Source of the DNA: Neotamlana sedimentorum
Lineage (GTDB): Bacteria; Bacteroidota; Bacteroidia; Flavobacteriales; Flavobacteriaceae
Assembly: GCF_000943565.1 (NCBI RefSeq)
Contig: NZ_JTDW01000007.1
Span: 181,018 to 245,017, forward strand
DNA: 64,000 nucleotides
Direction: 5' to 3'
Below, in pieces: positions 62,372 through 64,000 of the stretch. A program made the translations under genes and the position numbers. The stretch's first letter is position 1; every line of letters starts with the position of its first letter. The notes under the pieces are model-generated. The model did not search any database, was not told where the DNA came from, and saw only the letters and a list, made by a program, of their open reading frames with translations.

Positions 62372-62704
62372 TTATTTGCCTAACATAAGTAGTTCGTTAC
62401 ATACCACTTCGGTAATGTAGCGTTTGTTTCCTTGTTTATCTTCATAGCTTCGTGAAGTTAATTTTCCCTCAATAGCAACCTCGTTACCTTTGCTTAAATA
62501 TTTCTCTATTATTTGTGCCGTTTTACCCCAAGCAACCACAGCATGCCATTGGGTATCGGTTATTTTTTCACCTTTATTATTGGTGTAACTATCGTTTGTA
62601 GCCATATTAAATTTAGCTAATGTTTTACCAGATTCAAGATTAATAATTTCTGGATTGTTTCCTAAGTTACCAATCAACTGTACTTTGTTTCTAAGCGTGT
62701 TCAT
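62372..62704 (-). CDS. Second single-stranded DNA-binding protein, without acidic tail
   Basis: A 110-residue OB-fold SSB starting MNTLRNKVQLIGNLGNNPE. It contains ATNDSYTNNKGEKITDTQWHAVVAWG and stops right after the fold (VVCNELLMLGK). The usual flexible linker and acidic DDxxPF tip are missing, so it may not recruit the normal partner set. The start at 62704 is the SSB-type start; the ATG at 62764 adds 20 unrelated residues. Accessory SSBs of this size are common on mobile DNA. Confidence 0.9.
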   Translation of the reverse strand: MNTLRNKVQLIGNLGNNPEIINLESGKTLAKFNMATNDSYTNNKGEKITDTQWHAVVAWGKTAQIIEKYLSKGNEVAIEGKLTSRSYEDKQGNKRYITEVVCNELLMLGK

Positions 62705-62946
62705 AATTTTAATTTTAAATGTTAAACAGTTAATACTATCGTGTTTTGTATAACGACATGGCAAAGATGCAACTGGAATAAAATTATAAACGGTTATTAA
62801 ATATTTGTGTTCGTTTGTAAATGTTTGTAGTCGTTTAAATCGGCTTAATTATCTTAAAATAGAAGGCCTTTAAAAAAAGCCTTATATGTAAGAATTTCTT
62901 ATATTTATTGTTATTACGAGTTGTAAGCAAGCTGAAAACAAGATTG

Positions 62947-62954
62947 TAACTTTG
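62947..62954 (+). promoter_or_regulatory. -7 box of the cassette gene
   Basis: TAACTTTG, 18 bases before the GTG start. The nearest TTG (62921-62923, spacing 23) lies within the GTTGT boundary of the cassette-like unit, so the boundary may supply the -33 element. Confidence 0.5.
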
Positions 62955-62971
62955 ACGAAAAACAGTAAAAA

Positions 62972-63517
62972 GTGAGAAAATTAAAACTTCAAATTCAACT
63001 CTCGATTGATGGATTCATTTCTGGTCCAAACGGAGAAATGGACTGGATGATTTGGAATTGGGATGAAAGACTAAAGAACTTCGTCAAAGAAATAACAGAA
63101 TCGACTGACACCATTGTATTAGGACGAAAACTTGCTGAAGGATTTATTCCACATTGGAAATCCAACAAAGAATTGGAAGGTGCTGAAAAAATTAATAACT
63201 CAAATAAAATAGTTTTTACAAAAACACTCGAAAATACTGAATGGGAAAATACTCTTTTGGAAAAAGGAGATTTAGTCGAAAAAATAGAAAAATTAAAGTC
63301 CTCAACTGGAAGTGACATAATTGCCTATGGAGGAGGCGAATTTGTTTCTTCACTAATTAGAGAAAATTTAATTGACGAATATTATTTTTTCATTAATCCT
63401 TCGATTTTGGGGAAAGGAATGCCAATATTTGAGAAAGTTGATTATAAAACTGAATTAAAACTGGAAAGTGCAAAAGCCTACGAATGTGGAATAACAGTTT
63501 TGACATATAAAAAGTAA
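62972..63517 (+). CDS. Dihydrofolate reductase family protein (RibD C-terminal-like)
   Basis: A 181-residue protein with the DHFR/RibD fold: MRKLKLQIQLSIDGFISGPNGEMDWM, TIVLGRKLAEGF, IIAYGGGEFVSSLI, LIDEYYFFINPSILGKGMPIF. The start is GTG, as no ATG lies in the right place. The family has reductase-like NADPH-binding features but its substrate is generally unknown. The gene fills the cassette-like unit. Its start to stop lie between the paired GTTGTAAGC and GCTTACAAC sequences. Confidence 0.88.
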   Translation: MRKLKLQIQLSIDGFISGPNGEMDWMIWNWDERLKNFVKEITESTDTIVLGRKLAEGFIPHWKSNKELEGAEKINNSNKIVFTKTLENTEWENTLLEKGDLVEKIEKLKSSTGSDIIAYGGGEFVSSLIRENLIDEYYFFINPSILGKGMPIFEKVDYKTELKLESAKAYECGITVLTYKK

Positions 63518-63523
63518 AAGCCA

Positions 63524-63656
63524 GCTTACAACAATGTATAACCGCAATTACGGCGGATTCGACTACGTCCGAATCCACTCGGAATTGCTAAAGTCTGTGC
63601 CAAACCGAAAACTAACGCATATTAACCCGTAACTGACGGTTATACGAGACCGTTGT
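63524..63656 (+). repeat. attC-like structured element behind the DHFR-family gene
   Basis: Nested inverted pairs fold one strand: ACAAC (63528-63532) with GTTGT (63652-63656); ATAACCG (63538-63544) with CGGTTAT (63637-63643); TTACGG (63548-63553) with CCGTAA (63627-63632). Inside is a hairpin GGATTCG (63555-63561) / CGAATCC (63570-63576). Unpaired spacers of 5 and 8 bases separate the outer and next arms, like R''-L'' and L'-R' of attC sites. About 130 bases in all. I also recall similar sequence behind other small flavobacterial genes; this is from memory. Confidence 0.65.
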
Positions 63657-63666
63657 GCTGCATTTT

Positions 63667-64000
63667 TGACCCGTCCTGAATAAAGGCTACATAATTTTAA
63701 ACATTATGTATAGAAATGACAAAGTAATTAGACGGTATTCAGAACCTTTTAAACTGAAAATTTTAGACGAACTTACAACCGGAAAACTAAACAAATATCA
63801 ACTAGGTAAAGCATACGGTATTGCACCTACAACCATTAACGAATGGATTAGAAAGTACAACCGTAAAGACCTGATGAACACTAGAATTAAGGTGGAAACT
63901 AAAGATGAAATAACACGTATTAAAGCGCTTCAAAAAGAAATCAAACAACTAAAACAACTCTTACTCAAAAAGGATTTAGATGCTTTGGTGCTGGACTCTT
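63667..64000 (+). mobile_element. IS3-family insertion sequence, left end (truncated by window edge)
   Basis: The probable left terminal repeat starts TGACCCGTCCTGAATAAAGG at 63667. An OrfA-type transposase gene starts 39 bases later. The element stops at the window edge, so the second frame (OrfB with DDE motif), right end and target duplication are not visible. It begins about 10 bases after the GTTGT of the attC-like element. Confidence 0.72.
63706..64000 (+). CDS. IS3-family transposase OrfA (3' truncated by window edge)
   Basis: The frame from ATG 63706 is open to the end of the window (98 codons). The product starts MYRNDKVIRRYSEPFKLKIL and continues with a helix-turn-helix YQLGKAYGIAPTTINEWIRKY and a Lys/Leu-rich coiled coil (IKALQKEIKQLKQLLLKKDL), the standard OrfA layout. 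OrfB is usually reached by -1 frameshift near the OrfA end, beyond this window. Confidence 0.85.
   Translation, partial: MYRNDKVIRRYSEPFKLKILDELTTGKLNKYQLGKAYGIAPTTINEWIRKYNRKDLMNTRIKVETKDEITRIKALQKEIKQLKQLLLKKDLDALVLDS

Larger units (their letters stand above)
62920..63656 (+). mobile_element. Integron-cassette-like unit carrying a DHFR-family gene
   Basis: The unit runs from GTTGTAAGC (62920-62928) to GTTGT (63652-63656). It holds one ORF and, behind it, a structured element. The element begins GCTTACAAC (63524-63532), the exact reverse complement of the first nine bases of the unit. This is what an integron cassette shows: its own attC R'' arm is complementary to its own 5' end, because R' is completed by that end in the circular form. 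No integrase is visible in the window. The core GTTGTAA deviates from the GTTRRRY consensus, so this may be a variant or unrelated system. Confidence 0.55.

Noticed and set aside
62862..62904. Second attC-like element upstream of the cassette-like unit
   Set aside because: Only short palindromes (AAGGC/GCCTT, AAGAA/TTCTT) are present; the nested arms of the downstream element are not found.

Overview
The window is chromosomal DNA from a Bacteroidota member, most likely a marine Flavobacteriaceae. The evidence is the low GC and the near absence of Shine-Dalgarno sequences. Promoters have the flavobacterial TTG / TAnnTTTG form. Lineage markers include GldD and GldE of the gliding/type IX secretion machinery, two proteins with T9SS type A C-terminal sorting domains, DUF3078 and DUF2480 proteins, a suf cluster with a META-domain gene, and a long-tailed ribosomal protein bS16. 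No rRNA, tRNA or CRISPR array was seen.

Layout. 1-900: 3' end of a class A penicillin-binding protein cut by the window edge. 960-12310 (minus strand): a long iron-sulfur (SUF) cluster read sufA-sufB-lipoprotein-sufC-four-helix-bundle gene-sufD-sufS-META gene-sufE-DUF59 gene, followed by an ABC exporter, DUF2480 and DUF3078 genes, behind one strong promoter at about 12305-12334. 12500-19000: a broken thrombospondin-type-3 lipoprotein gene, thiL, two tandem Cys-pair paralogues, an alpha/beta hydrolase and an ACT-like gene divergent from aspartokinase, and an aminopeptidase P. 18840-22425: the sdhCAB operon with clear promoter and terminator. 22500-30500: M28 peptidase, a giant outer-membrane protein, exonuclease III, an OmpA lipoprotein, a repeat-rich gap, and an aldo/keto reductase. 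30600-36500: RNase G, a 30-residue ribosomal-type peptide not expected from normal ORF calling, HU, then mutY-ssb-gldE-gldD. 36500-41430: four DUF2383 four-helix-bundle paralogues spread around a lactonase gene, rpsP and rimM. 41500-50800: trmN6-like methyltransferase, a 10-copy heptamer repeat, an acyl-CoA dehydrogenase, an SGNH hydrolase, a 1150-residue protein that I read as PPi-dependent PEP carboxykinase, a metallophosphoesterase with a DUF1853 partner, and ferritin. 50800-52800: a second Fe-S neighbourhood (ferredoxin, NifU domain, Mrp). 53700-62400: MGMT-like/LysE-like/trmB operon, glycosyltransferase, two-component system, T9SS cargo genes, LuxE-like enzyme, YHS protein. 62370-64000: an accessory edge with a second, tail-less SSB, a DHFR-family gene inside a unit built like an integron cassette, and the left end of an IS3-family element.

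The genes are mainly housekeeping: Fe-S assembly and its clients (succinate dehydrogenase FeS subunit, MutY, ferredoxin), iron storage, central carbon metabolism, DNA repair and cell-surface export. The most unusual items are the cassette-like unit with its nested attC-like fold (62920-63656), the probable PPi-type PEPCK, the orphan T9SS sorting-domain protein, the DUF2383 paralogue cluster, and several small dispersed hairpin repeats in intergenic spaces. Database searches could not be run, so family names rest on motif recognition.
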